Positions 37,838 through 46,410 of a DNA stretch of 64,000 nucleotides are shown piece by piece; position 1 is the stretch's first letter; each line of letters starts with the position of its first letter. This stretch comes from Cauispirillum nitrogeniifigens (lineage in GTDB: Bacteria > Pseudomonadota > Alphaproteobacteria > Rhodospirillales > Rhodospirillaceae). Location: contig NZ_JBLOOT010000014.1 in assembly GCF_049800675.1 (NCBI RefSeq), positions 20,785 through 84,784 on the forward strand. The letters are read 5' to 3'. The notes below the pieces were generated by a model that made no database searches, had not been told where the DNA came from, and worked only from the letters and a program-made list of their open reading frames with translations. Both the position numbers and the translations under genes were made by a program.

Positions 37838-38986
37838 CTACTGCATGGTCTGGGTGAGTTCCGCCCGGACCTTCTGGCGCAGCACGTCGATGGGGACGAT
37901 GGCCTGCCCGTGGCGGACATGCCAGAAGGTCCAGCCGTTGCAGGTCGGCGCGCCCTGCACCGCCGCGCCCACCTGATGGATGGAACCGCGCGTCTCGGCC
38001 GAGATGATGGTGCCGTCGGCGCGCACCTTGGCGACGAAGCGGCCCGATGCGTCGGTCAGGAGGGTGCCGGGCTCCAGCAGGCCGCGTTCGACCACGGTGC
38101 CGAAGGGGATGCGCGGCTCCGACCGCTTGGACGGCGTGACCAGCACGCTTTCGTCGCGCACCGGCTCGACGTCGGCGATGCGGGAGCGGGCGGCGGCGAT
38201 GTAGTCGGGGTCCTGCTCGATGCCGATGTACTTGCGGCCCAGGCGGCGGGCGGCGGCGCCCGTCGTGCCGGTGCCGAAGAACGGGTCGAGCACCACGTCG
38301 CCGGGGTTGGTCGAGGCCAGCAGCACGCGGTAGAGCAGGCTCTCGGGCTTCTGCGTCGGGTGCAGCTTGTCGCCGTCGTCATCCTTCAGCCGCTCGGCGC
38401 CGGTGCACAGCGGCAGGGTCCAGTCGCTGCGCATCTGGGTGCCGTCGTTGAGCGCCTTCATGGCGTCGTAGTTGAAGGTGTACTTGGCCTTGGGGTCCTT
38501 GGAACACCAGATCAGCGTCTCGTGCGCGTTGGTGAAGCGGGTGCCCCGGAAGTTGGGCATGGGGTTGGACTTGCGCCACACCACGTCGTTGAGCACCCAG
38601 AAGCCCATGTCCTGGAGCGCCGCGCCGACGCGGAAGATGTTGTGGTAGCTGCCGATGACCCACAGCGTGCCGTCATCCTTGAGGATGCGGCGGGCGGCGG
38701 CCAGCCACTCGCGGGTGAAGCGGTCGTAGTCGGCGAAGCTGTCGAACTTGTCCCAGGCGTCATCCACCCCATCGACACGCGAGTTGTCCGGACGAGTCAG
38801 GTCGCCGCCAAGCTGAAGGTTGTAGGGCGGATCGGCAAAGACCAGATCAACGGACTTCTCGGGCAGGCTGTTCATCACCTCGATGCAGTTCCCGGCGTGG
38901 ATCACGTCGGTCTTCAGGCTCGCCTTGGTGGAGGCGGCGGCCTTGCGGCGGGAGGCGGTCTTGGTGGTTTCGATGTGGATGGTCAT
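37838..38986 (-). CDS. ccrM: Cell-cycle DNA adenine methyltransferase CcrM (GANTC)
   Basis: 382 residues. The catalytic motif DPPYNLQ is at 52-58 and the AdoMet motif DPFFGTGTTG lies near 235, an order typical of the beta-type N6-adenine methylases. A C-terminal extension of about 80 residues (RIPFGTVVERGLLEPGTLL to the end) is characteristic of CcrM and is needed for GANTC recognition in its relatives. It methylates hemimethylated GANTC after replication and so times transcription. ATG 38986. Five GANTC sites lie in its upstream region, and rnhB is the neighbour, as in many alphaproteobacteria. Confidence 0.97.
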   Translation of the reverse strand: MTIHIETTKTASRRKAAASTKASLKTDVIHAGNCIEVMNSLPEKSVDLVFADPPYNLQLGGDLTRPDNSRVDGVDDAWDKFDSFADYDRFTREWLAAARRILKDDGTLWVIGSYHNIFRVGAALQDMGFWVLNDVVWRKSNPMPNFRGTRFTNAHETLIWCSKDPKAKYTFNYDAMKALNDGTQMRSDWTLPLCTGAERLKDDDGDKLHPTQKPESLLYRVLLASTNPGDVVLDPFFGTGTTGAAARRLGRKYIGIEQDPDYIAAARSRIADVEPVRDESVLVTPSKRSEPRIPFGTVVERGLLEPGTLLTDASGRFVAKVRADGTIISAETRGSIHQVGAAVQGAPTCNGWTFWHVRHGQAIVPIDVLRQKVRAELTQTMQ

Positions 38987-39026
38987 GTGGCGCAGCCGAC
39001 TAAAGTGGTGATTACCCCTCGTGGTG

Positions 39027-39108
39027 GAATCACTTTTAGCGGTGCCCGAGTCGCCGTCAAGAGTCCGGCGGAATCAACAGTTTATCCCTTACTATGGGAA
39101 CTCGACTC
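39027..39108. promoter_or_regulatory. Cluster of five GANTC methylation sites upstream of ccrM
   Basis: GAATC 39027, GAGTC 39048, GAGTC 39061, GAATC 39071 and GACTC 39104 fall within 82 bases of the 235-base gap between rnhB and ccrM. At this base composition roughly one site per 300 bases would be expected. Methylation of the promoter by its own product is a known control in Caulobacter. Confidence 0.75.
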
Positions 39109-39221
39109 GAAGGAGGTACGGCGACACCGAATGTTGTAGCCGATCCCGATGGGCAACACACAAGCTGGCGGATCTGTTGCGGATCTGTCACATCTCCCGA
39201 AAACCGCACGGCAGCGGGATC

Positions 39222-39848
39222 TCAGGCCCGTTCGGCGGCCGCAAACAGGTCGAGCTTGACCGAAAAGCTGCGCCGGTGGTGCGGCGTGAAACCGATCCGC
39301 GCAATGGCGGCGCGATGTTCGGCGGTGCCGTAGCCGGCGTTGCGGTCCCACCCGTAGTGCGGGAACAGGGCGTGCAGCTCCGTCATCATGCGGTCGCGCG
39401 TCACCTTGGCGACGATGGAGGCGGCGGCGATAGACAGGCTGAGGCCGTCGCCCTTGACCACGCACTGCACGGCGCAGGCGAAGTCGCGCGGCGGCTGGTT
39501 GCCGTCGACCAGGGCGAGGGCGGGCAGCACCCCCAGGGCGGCGACGGCGCGGGCCATGGCGATGTGGGTGGCGCGCAGGATGTTGTGGCGGTCGATCTCC
39601 TCCACCGACGCCACGCCGACCCCCAGGCGGGCGGCGCCGCAGCCGTGGAGCAGGGCGAACAGCGCCTCGCGCTTGGCCGCCGACAGCTTCTTGGAATCGT
39701 CCAGGCCGGCGATCAGCGCCGCCGGCAGGCGGTCGCGGTCGAGGATGGCGGCGCCGGCCACCACCGGGCCGGCCAGCGGCCCGCGCCCGGCCTCGTCGAC
39801 GCCGCAGACGATGCCGTCGCAGGCCAGTTCGAGGGTGAAGTCGGGCAC
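39222..39848 (-). CDS. rnhB: Ribonuclease HII
   Basis: 208 residues. The active-site acid pair is D18-E19 in CGVDEAGRGPLAGPVVAGA. Other typical parts are LDDSKKLSAAKRE, ALVDGNQ, KGDGLSLSIAAASIVAKVTRD and HYGWDRNAGYGT. It cuts RNA in DNA/RNA hybrids, including single ribonucleotides. The start is GTG 39848 with GGAG eight bases upstream. It probably does not share a transcript with ccrM, given the regulatory gap. Confidence 0.96.
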   Translation of the reverse strand: MPDFTLELACDGIVCGVDEAGRGPLAGPVVAGAAILDRDRLPAALIAGLDDSKKLSAAKREALFALLHGCGAARLGVGVASVEEIDRHNILRATHIAMARAVAALGVLPALALVDGNQPPRDFACAVQCVVKGDGLSLSIAAASIVAKVTRDRMMTELHALFPHYGWDRNAGYGTAEHRAAIARIGFTPHHRRSFSVKLDLFAAAERA

Positions 39849-39935
39849 GGTCGGATCTCCGAGGGTCGCGGCCCGCCCGTTGTCCCACAGAGCGCCCCTC
39901 TTGCAAAGGCCCCGCCTCTGCCGTTTCCTCAAGGC

Positions 39936-41123
39936 ATGGATCGCCCGCCCTTCCCCACCCGCCTGACCCTGCTGCTGGTCAGCAGCCTGACCGTCATGTC
40001 GGGGGCCACCATCGCGCCGGCCCTGCCGGCCATGGCCGGGCACTTTGCCGCCGTCGATGTCGCCGACGCCGGGTTCTGGAGCCGCGTCGTGCTGACCGCG
40101 CCGGCCATCGGCATCGCCCTGACCGCCAGCGCCGCCGGCGCCCTGGGCGACCGCCTGGGGCGGGTGCGGCTGATGATGGCCGCCGCCGTCCTCTACGCCG
40201 CCGCCGGGTCGGCCGGGCTGTGGACCGGCGGCGTGGCGGCGCTGGTGGCCAGCCGGGTGGCGCTGGGGCTGGCCGTGGCGGTGCTGATGACCGGGGCGAC
40301 GGCGCTGATCGGCGGCACCTTCCACGGCCGGGCGCGCGATGCCTTCATGGGCTTGCAGGCGTCGTTCATGGGCTTTGGCGGCGTCGTTTTCCTGACCGTC
40401 GGCGGCGCCCTGGCGGAGGTGCACTGGCGCGCCCCCTTTACCCTGTACCTGGCGAGCCTGCCGCTGCTCGCCCTGATGGCGGCGACCCTGCGCGGGCTGC
40501 CCCCGCCGGTGGAGCGGGAGCCGGCCGCGCCGCCGGCGACCGGCGGCGCCCCACGGGTGCCGCCGCTGCTGCTCTATGTCCTGGCCGGGCTGACCTTTGC
40601 CACCTTCTACCAGACCCCGACGCTGATGCCGTTCCGGCTGGAGGAGATGGGCCTGCGCGACCCCACGCGCATCGGCGTGATCGTGTCGACCCTGCCGCTG
40701 GTGGCGGCGGCCTCGGCCCTGGTGTTCGGGCGGCTGCGCCGACATCTGGCGCCGCCGGCGGTGCTGGCGCTGGGCTTCGGACTGTTCGGCCTGGCTTATG
40801 TCGGGGTTGCCCAGGCGACCACCCCGGCGGCGGCCTGGGTGTTCCTGGCCTGCGGCGGGATCGGGCTGGGCTGGGCCATGCCGACGCTGAGCGTGTGGCT
40901 GCTGGCCATCGTGCCGGCGCGGCGGCGCGGCCAGGCGGCGGGCGGGCTGACGGCTGGGGTGTTCGTGGGGCAGTTCGTCGCCCCGCTGGCGGCCCAGCCG
41001 GTGGTCGCCGTGGCCGGCACTCAAGCCGCCTTCGCCGCCGCCGCCGCCCTGCTGGGCGTGGCAGCCATCACGCTGGCCTGGTGGCATAGGGTGATCGAGT
41101 CGGCCCTTACGTCGGAAGAGTGA
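39936..41123 (+). CDS. MFS transporter
   Basis: 395 residues, about twelve helices. The first-half loop GALGDRLGRVRLM is near residue 63 and the second-half one is FGRLRRHL. The first helix carries the drug-H antiporter-like pattern SGATIAPALPAM. The substrate is unknown; a drug or metabolite exporter is plausible. ATG 39936, divergent from rnhB with 87 bases between. Confidence 0.88.
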   Translation: MDRPPFPTRLTLLLVSSLTVMSGATIAPALPAMAGHFAAVDVADAGFWSRVVLTAPAIGIALTASAAGALGDRLGRVRLMMAAAVLYAAAGSAGLWTGGVAALVASRVALGLAVAVLMTGATALIGGTFHGRARDAFMGLQASFMGFGGVVFLTVGGALAEVHWRAPFTLYLASLPLLALMAATLRGLPPPVEREPAAPPATGGAPRVPPLLLYVLAGLTFATFYQTPTLMPFRLEEMGLRDPTRIGVIVSTLPLVAAASALVFGRLRRHLAPPAVLALGFGLFGLAYVGVAQATTPAAAWVFLACGGIGLGWAMPTLSVWLLAIVPARRRGQAAGGLTAGVFVGQFVAPLAAQPVVAVAGTQAAFAAAAALLGVAAITLAWWHRVIESALTSEE

Positions 41124-41205
41124 AGGCCATTCCCCCCGCCGCGGCTCTATTCTCGACATCCGCGCCGGGTGTGCCCCCGCGGGGATTTCCGGGAGGACCC
41201 TCCAC

Positions 41206-41409
41206 GTGACCACCCTCTTCAAGCAGCCCGGCGACGGCGCCATCCTGTGCGAGGACTGCCTTACCGATCATGATCGCCTGTTCGCGGTCGAACTGGACCC
41301 GGCGTTGTTCCCCGAAACCTATGAACGGCTGCACTGCGCCTGCTGTGGCGCCGCCGGCAAGGCGGGGCAGACCCGCGACCGCGCCGCCCGCACGCTGAAG
41401 ATCGGCTGA
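41206..41409 (+). CDS. Small zinc-ribbon protein, unknown
   Basis: 67 residues with two CxxC pairs (CEDC near 15-18 and CACC near 44-47), likely binding one zinc. The rest is short and charged. No family is recognised. The start is GTG 41206 with GGGAGGA seven to eight bases upstream. The gene converges on the radical SAM gene. Confidence 0.6.
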   Translation: MTTLFKQPGDGAILCEDCLTDHDRLFAVELDPALFPETYERLHCACCGAAGKAGQTRDRAARTLKIG

Positions 41410-41418
41410 TCCCTCCCT

Positions 41419-42522
41419 TCAGAACAGAGCCAACTGGTCGCCGGCCCGCGGCGGGCGGCCGAACAGGTCGCAGCGCAGGGCGAGGCGCACCCGCGCCAGA
41501 CCCAGGCGGCGGCGCGCCACCTCGACCCGCCGGGCCAGCAGCCCCGCCAGCGGCCCCTGGCCGCTGCGGCGGGCGCCGAAGCGGCTGTCGTACAGCGCTC
41601 CGCCGCGCATCTGCCGGACCAGCGACAGCACCTTGGCGGCCCTGGTCGGATGATGCTCCTCCAGCCACTCGGTCATCAGGCCGGCGACCTCCAGCGGCAG
41701 GCGCAGGACGATGGTTTCCACCGCCCCGGCGCCGTGGGCGGCGGCGGCCTCCAGGATGGCCTCAAGCTCGTGATCCGTGAGACCGGGAATGACCGGGGCG
41801 ACCATCACCGCCACCGGCACCCCGGCATCGGCCAGCACCCGCATGGCCCGCAGCCGCGCCGCCGGGGGCGAGGCGCGCGGCTCCAGCGAGCGGGCCAGGG
41901 CGCGATCCAGCGTCGTCACCGACAGCCCCACGGAGGCCAGCCCCTTGGCCGCCATGGGGCCGAGGATGTCGGCGTCGCGGGCGACCAGCGCCGACTTGGT
42001 GGTGATCATCACCGGATGGTTCCACGCCGCCAGCACCTCCAGCACGCCGCGCATGATGCGCCGCTGCCGCTCGATGGGCTGGTACGGATCGGTGTTGGTG
42101 CCGATGGCAATGGGCCGGCAGGTATAGCCTTTACGCGAGAGTTCCTTTTCCAGCAGCGCCGGGGCGTCGGGCTTGGCGAACAGCCGCGTCTCGAAATCCA
42201 GGCCCGGCGACAGGCCGAGGTAGGCGTGGGTCGGCCGCGCGAAGCAGTAGATGCAGCCATGCTCGCAGCCGCGATAGGGATTGATCGAGCGGTCGAAGGG
42301 GATGTCGGGACTGTCGTTGCGGGCCAGGATGGAGCGCGTGGCGTCGTCCTGCACCGTGGTCCGCAGGGGCGGCAGGTCGTCGTCCCAGGCCGAGCCCCAG
42401 CCGTCATCCACCGCCTCGCGCGCCTGCGCCTCGAAGCGCCCGCTGGCGTTGGAGCGCGCGCCCCGGTATGGCCGTGTCGGGCCTACGGTGGCACGCGGGG
42501 GAATGGTCGGGTCGTCGTCCAT
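41419..42522 (-). CDS. PA0069-family radical SAM protein (SplB-related)
   Basis: 367 residues. The iron-sulfur cluster motif CEHGCIYC has Cys at about 86, 90 and 93. It is followed by RPTHAYLGLSPGLDFE, typical of the PA0069 branch related to spore photoproduct lyase. The N-terminal ~75 residues hold the family's RTTVQDDATRSILARNDSPDI. The substrate is not established for this family. ATG 42522 is preferred; a start at 42543 adds seven residues. Confidence 0.9.
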   Translation of the reverse strand: MDDDPTIPPRATVGPTRPYRGARSNASGRFEAQAREAVDDGWGSAWDDDLPPLRTTVQDDATRSILARNDSPDIPFDRSINPYRGCEHGCIYCFARPTHAYLGLSPGLDFETRLFAKPDAPALLEKELSRKGYTCRPIAIGTNTDPYQPIERQRRIMRGVLEVLAAWNHPVMITTKSALVARDADILGPMAAKGLASVGLSVTTLDRALARSLEPRASPPAARLRAMRVLADAGVPVAVMVAPVIPGLTDHELEAILEAAAAHGAGAVETIVLRLPLEVAGLMTEWLEEHHPTRAAKVLSLVRQMRGGALYDSRFGARRSGQGPLAGLLARRVEVARRRLGLARVRLALRCDLFGRPPRAGDQLALF

Positions 42523-42598
42523 TGCGCCAGCATAACAGCACATCGGAACATTTCAAGAACATGCGTGCCCCGGCGCGGCGTTTTGCTACACTGGCGCC

Positions 42599-43276
42599 AT
42601 GCCGCCGACCGCCGTCATCCCGACCCTGAACGCCGCCGCCACCCTGCCCGCCTGCTTCGCCGCGCTGGGGGACGGCTGGCGCGTGGTGGTGGCCGATGGC
42701 GGGTCGGACGACGGCACGGCGGAGGTAGCCGCCGCCCTGGGGGCACGGGTCGTCGCCGCGCCGCGCGGGCGGGGGCCGCAGATCAAGGCGGGGGCGGAGG
42801 CGGCGCTGGCCGAGGGAGCGGACTGGTTGTTGCTGCTGCACGCCGACACCGTGCTGGGGGACGGCTGGCGGCAGGCGGCGGAGGCGCACATGGCGACATC
42901 GGGGAAGGCAGCCTTCTTCCGCCTGGCCTTCGATGACGCCTCGGCCGGAGCGCGCCGGGTGGCGGCGCTGGCCAACTGGCGGGCGCGGGCGCTGGGCCTG
43001 CCCTACGGCGACCAGGGCTTGCTGCTGCCGGCGGCCCTGTACCGCGCGGTCGGCGGGGTGCGGCCGCTGCCGCTGATGGAGGACGTGGATCTGGCGCGCC
43101 GCCTCGGCCGGGGCCGGCTGGTGGCGCTGGAGGCCGACGCCGTGACCTCGGCCGCGCGCTACCGCCGTGATGGCTGGTGGGCGCGGCCGGCGCGCAACCT
43201 CGCCCTGCTGAGCCTGTTCCTGCTGGGGGTGCCGCCGCACCGGCTGGTGCGCGCCTATGAGCGGGGCCGGCGATGA
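42599..43276 (+). CDS. TIGR04283-type family 2 glycosyltransferase
   Basis: 225 residues, small GT-A domain: VIPTLNAAATLPACF, VVADGGSDDGT, RGRGPQIKAGAEAA and LLLHADTVL. This pattern is that of TIGR04283, often called arsenosugar biosynthesis glycosyltransferase because it is found near arsM-like genes. A role in arsenosugar or other glycolipid synthesis is family knowledge, not shown here. The gene overlaps the next by four bases (ATGA) and forms a pair with it. Confidence 0.85.
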   Translation: MPPTAVIPTLNAAATLPACFAALGDGWRVVVADGGSDDGTAEVAAALGARVVAAPRGRGPQIKAGAEAALAEGADWLLLLHADTVLGDGWRQAAEAHMATSGKAAFFRLAFDDASAGARRVAALANWRARALGLPYGDQGLLLPAALYRAVGGVRPLPLMEDVDLARRLGRGRLVALEADAVTSAARYRRDGWWARPARNLALLSLFLLGVPPHRLVRAYERGRR

Positions 43277-43836
43277 CGCGGCCAACCCTCATCCTGTTCA
43301 CCAAGGCGCCGCGCTGGGGCACGGTCAAGAGCCGCCTCGCCGCCCGCATCGGCCAACGGGAGGCACTGCGCTTCCACCGCGCGCAGGTGGCCCGCCTGAC
43401 CCACGCCTTGCGCGACCCGCGCTGGCGGCTGGTGCTGGCCGTCACCCCCGATGCCGCGCGGGGGCCGTGGAGCGGCGGCCTGCCAGTGGTCGGACAGGGC
43501 CGGGGCGACCTGGGGGAGCGGATGATTCGGGCGCTGAACGGGGCGCTGAACGGAAAGATCGGGCCGGCCGCGTTGATCGGCAGCGACATCCCGGCGGTGA
43601 CGCGCGCCCACATCGCCCGCGCCTTCGCCCTGCTGCGCCGCGCCGACGCGGTGTTCGGCCCGGCCGAGGACGGCGGCTTCTGGCTGCTCGGCCTGCGCCA
43701 CCCCCTGCCCGAGGACAGCTTCGCCGGCGTGGCATGGTCCACCGGCCGTACCTTGGCGGAGTGCCTGGCGCGGGTGCCCGGCGAGAGCGCCCTGGCCGAC
43801 CGGCTGGCCGACGTGGACGACACGCTTAACGTTTAG
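43273..43836 (+). CDS. TIGR04282-type glycosyltransferase (DUF2064)
   Basis: 187 residues. It begins ILFTKAPRWGTVKSRLA and holds GSDIPAVTRAHI, then GPAEDGGFWLLGL, the marks of TIGR04282/DUF2064, a nucleotidyltransferase-like GT-A fold. It is almost always paired with the TIGR04283 protein, as here. The arsenic efflux genes of this window start 14 kb away, and no arsM lies between. Confidence 0.88.
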   Translation: MTRPTLILFTKAPRWGTVKSRLAARIGQREALRFHRAQVARLTHALRDPRWRLVLAVTPDAARGPWSGGLPVVGQGRGDLGERMIRALNGALNGKIGPAALIGSDIPAVTRAHIARAFALLRRADAVFGPAEDGGFWLLGLRHPLPEDSFAGVAWSTGRTLAECLARVPGESALADRLADVDDTLNV

Positions 43837-43904
43837 AGTCCATTTAAACTCTTTTTGCGATTACACTGGGAACGACACCAACAAACGTCCCAGGCAGCCG
43901 CCCC

Positions 43905-44123
43905 ATGCGCTCTCTCGCCGTCGCCCTCGTCCTCGCAGCAACGGTGCTGCTCGTCGCCCCGGCCCCCGCCTCAACATCGCAGACGCCGATTCCCGGCACC
44001 CAGATCGCCCAGGCTTGCTGCAAGGTGTGCTCCAAGGGCAGGGCCTGCGGCGACTCCTGTGTCGCCGCCGACCGCACCTGCCGCCAGCCGCCCGGCTGCG
44101 CCTGCGATGGAGGCCGGCGATAG
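43905..44123 (+). CDS. Secreted cysteine-rich peptide
   Basis: 72 residues. A signal peptide (LAVALVLAATVLLVAPAPAS) is followed by a mature part of about 48 residues with eight cysteines: ACCKVCSKGRACGDSC, then DRTCRQPPGCACDG. It could form four disulfides in the periplasm or bind metal. Similar unnamed peptides occur in other proteobacteria; the function is unknown. No strong ribosome site is seen before ATG 43905. Confidence 0.6.
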   Translation: MRSLAVALVLAATVLLVAPAPASTSQTPIPGTQIAQACCKVCSKGRACGDSCVAADRTCRQPPGCACDGGRR

Positions 44124-44138
44124 TCGCCCCGCCCGGAC

Positions 44139-44975
44139 TTATTCCTCCGGCGCCACCATCTCGGTGGTCAGGGCGCGGCGGGTGCGCCCGTCGGGGGTGG
44201 TTTCGGTGGTGGCGCCGCAGGACGGGCAGGGCCCTTCGACGGTTTCGCGGATGGAGGCCATGACCTCCTCGTCATAGGGCGGGGCGCCCAGCTTTTCGCT
44301 GTGGCCGCAGTGCAGGCACACTAGGCGCATGTGGGTGCGATGGCGCGGGCGGGTGATCGCCGCCTCGGCAACGCGGTCGGTCTTGACCGGGCGGGCGCCG
44401 GTGCCGACAACACGCTTGCGGGTCCACCGCGCCATGGCCTTGGCGACCTCCAGGGCGGCCTTGACCTTGGCCGCCGGAGCGCCGTGGCGCTCGGCCATGA
44501 AGGCCCAGTATTCGACCACCTCCACCGACACGGCGTCGGAAGCGACGATGACGAACACCGGCTCATCGGGGTGGGCGTGGTTGAGCACGCTGGCGGGGTC
44601 CTCGCGCTCCATGCGGGCGCTGCGCACCACCGGCTGGCCGCCCTCGGCCGCGTGGCTGGGCAGGCGCTTTTCAATCCACAGGTCGGCGGCGCGGCGCTGG
44701 CGCTCGGCGCGTTCCAGCTTGTCGGCCGGGACACCCCGGTTGCGGGCGCACCACATCCACCATTCAATGGCGGCGGTGGCGACCATGTCGCGGGCGCGCA
44801 GGACGAACACCGGCTCGTCGGGATCGGCGCGGTTGACCACGCTGGTCGGATCGGTGCGCTCGTCGGAGGCCGACACATAGGTCAGCACCGCCCGCAGCGA
44901 GGCGGCGGTGGCCGACAGCGGATCGCGGCCGGACGCCAGGGGGCCGGCGGGAGGCAGGGGGGAACTCTCGGTCAA
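44139..44975 (-). CDS. Protein with a duplicated ~63-residue domain and C-terminal zinc ribbon, unknown
   Basis: 278 residues. Two tandem copies (about 42-104 and 126-188) share DPxSVxNxAxPDEPVFVxxAxDxV, an E(W/Y)WxxxAxxxGxPAxK core and a basic end (IEKR/TRKR). A zinc ribbon follows, with Cys at about 220, 223, 250 and 253 (CLHCGH and CPSCGA). There is no signal or membrane segment. I recognise no family. The start is taken as TTG 44975 because AGGAG sits eight bases before it; a GTG at 44996 lacks such a site. It converges on the Cys-rich peptide gene. Confidence 0.65.
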   Translation of the reverse strand: MTESSPLPPAGPLASGRDPLSATAASLRAVLTYVSASDERTDPTSVVNRADPDEPVFVLRARDMVATAAIEWWMWCARNRGVPADKLERAERQRRAADLWIEKRLPSHAAEGGQPVVRSARMEREDPASVLNHAHPDEPVFVIVASDAVSVEVVEYWAFMAERHGAPAAKVKAALEVAKAMARWTRKRVVGTGARPVKTDRVAEAAITRPRHRTHMRLVCLHCGHSEKLGAPPYDEEVMASIRETVEGPCPSCGATTETTPDGRTRRALTTEMVAPEE

Positions 44976-45008
44976 GAAGGCATCTCCTGAAGGCACTTTT
45001 GGCGGCCA

Positions 45009-46406
45009 CTATACGGGATTGGCCGGCGTCGCCAAAGGCCCGGCTGCGGGAGCGCCGGGCAGCCGCACCCGCGCCCGCAGCCCGCCCAGGTCCGGGGCGG
45101 CGCCCAGGTCCAGGGCGCCGCCGGCCGCCCGCGTCAGGTCATCGACGATGGACAGGCCCAGGCCGCTGCCCGGCGCCGTCTCGTCCAGGCGGCGGCCGCG
45201 CCGCAGGGCTTCGTCCAGCCTGTCCGCCGGGATGCCCGGCCCGTCGTCCTCCACCGTCAGGACGACGGTGCCGCCGTCGCCCGCCGCCGCGCCCACCCGC
45301 ACCCGGCCGCGCGCCCACTTGCAGGCATTGTCGAGCAGGTTGCCGAGGATCTCCTCCAGGGTCTGGCGGTCGCCCTTGAAGTCCGGCGGCGGCGGCCCGG
45401 CGGCGATCTCCAGGACCACGCCACGCTCGCCGTGCAGGCGGCCCAGGACGCGGGTCAGCCGCTCCAGCGACGCCGCCACCGGAGTGCGCACGCCGCGCCC
45501 CTCGCTGGCGGCCTGGGCACGGGCGCGCGCCAGGTGATGATCGACGTGGCGGCGCATGGCCTCCACCTGCTGGCCGATCAGCGCCGCCGCCTCCGCCGCG
45601 CCGCCGCCGGACAGGGCGGCGGCCTCGTTGGCGATGACCGACAGCGGCGTCTTCAGGGCGTGGGCGAGGTTGCCGGCCTGGGTCTGGGCGGCCTGGACCA
45701 TGGCGACGTTGTCGCCCAGCAGCCCGTTGAGGTCATCAACCAGCGGCTGGACCTCCTGCGGCCAGGCGCCGCTCAGGCGTTCGGCACGCTCGGCGCGGAT
45801 GTCGGCCAGGGCGGCGCGCAGCCGGCGCAGCGGCCGCAGGCCGAAGCCCACCTGCGCCCAGGCGGCGGCGATCAGGCCCAGCGCCAGCACCCCCAGCGAC
45901 ACCGCCAGCACCCAGGCGAAGGCCGACAGCGGAGCGTCCATCACCGTGGCGTCGCGGGCCACCACCAGGCGCAGCGGCTCGGCCAGGTCGGGGTGGATCA
46001 CCACCCGCCCCACGGCCACCAGCGGCGTGCCGCCCGGCCCGACCGCCTCGAACACGCCGACGGTTTGGGTCAGCGGCCGCAGCGGGCCGGTCGCCACGAC
46101 CACGCCGTCCCAAAGCGAGCGCGACCGCAGCACCGCCGCGCGCGGCGTCTCGATCTGCCAGTACAGGCCCGACAGCGGGCGGTCGAACAGCGGGTCGGCC
46201 GGCGGCATGTGCAGGACGGGCCGCCCCTCGCCGGTCACGGCCAGCCGCCCGGCGAGCTGCTCGACGTCGGCTTCCAGGCGCTGGACCAGTTGGCCCTCGA
46301 CGAAGAAGGCGAACAACTGATGCAGCACCACCCCGGCCAGGGCCAGGGCGACGGTCACCCACAGGGCGGCGCCCAGCAGCAGGCGCAGGCGCAGGGAGCG
46401 GAGCAC
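45009..46406 (-). CDS. PhoQ-like sensor histidine kinase
   Basis: 465 residues. Two membrane helices (about 10-30 and 160-185) bracket a periplasmic sensor domain of about 130 residues; a HAMP-like segment, HisKA with His at about 249 (NLAHALKTPLS) and an HATPase (LLDNACKWARG, DDGPGIP, GSGLGLSIV) follow. The NLAHALKTPL box is the PhoQ type. GTG 46406 follows GGAGG by eight bases and lies five bases after the regulator stop. With the regulator and PepSY protein it forms a three-gene operon. Confidence 0.92.
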   Translation of the reverse strand: MLRSLRLRLLLGAALWVTVALALAGVVLHQLFAFFVEGQLVQRLEADVEQLAGRLAVTGEGRPVLHMPPADPLFDRPLSGLYWQIETPRAAVLRSRSLWDGVVVATGPLRPLTQTVGVFEAVGPGGTPLVAVGRVVIHPDLAEPLRLVVARDATVMDAPLSAFAWVLAVSLGVLALGLIAAAWAQVGFGLRPLRRLRAALADIRAERAERLSGAWPQEVQPLVDDLNGLLGDNVAMVQAAQTQAGNLAHALKTPLSVIANEAAALSGGGAAEAAALIGQQVEAMRRHVDHHLARARAQAASEGRGVRTPVAASLERLTRVLGRLHGERGVVLEIAAGPPPPDFKGDRQTLEEILGNLLDNACKWARGRVRVGAAAGDGGTVVLTVEDDGPGIPADRLDEALRRGRRLDETAPGSGLGLSIVDDLTRAAGGALDLGAAPDLGGLRARVRLPGAPAAGPLATPANPV

Positions 46407-46410
46407 GGCC

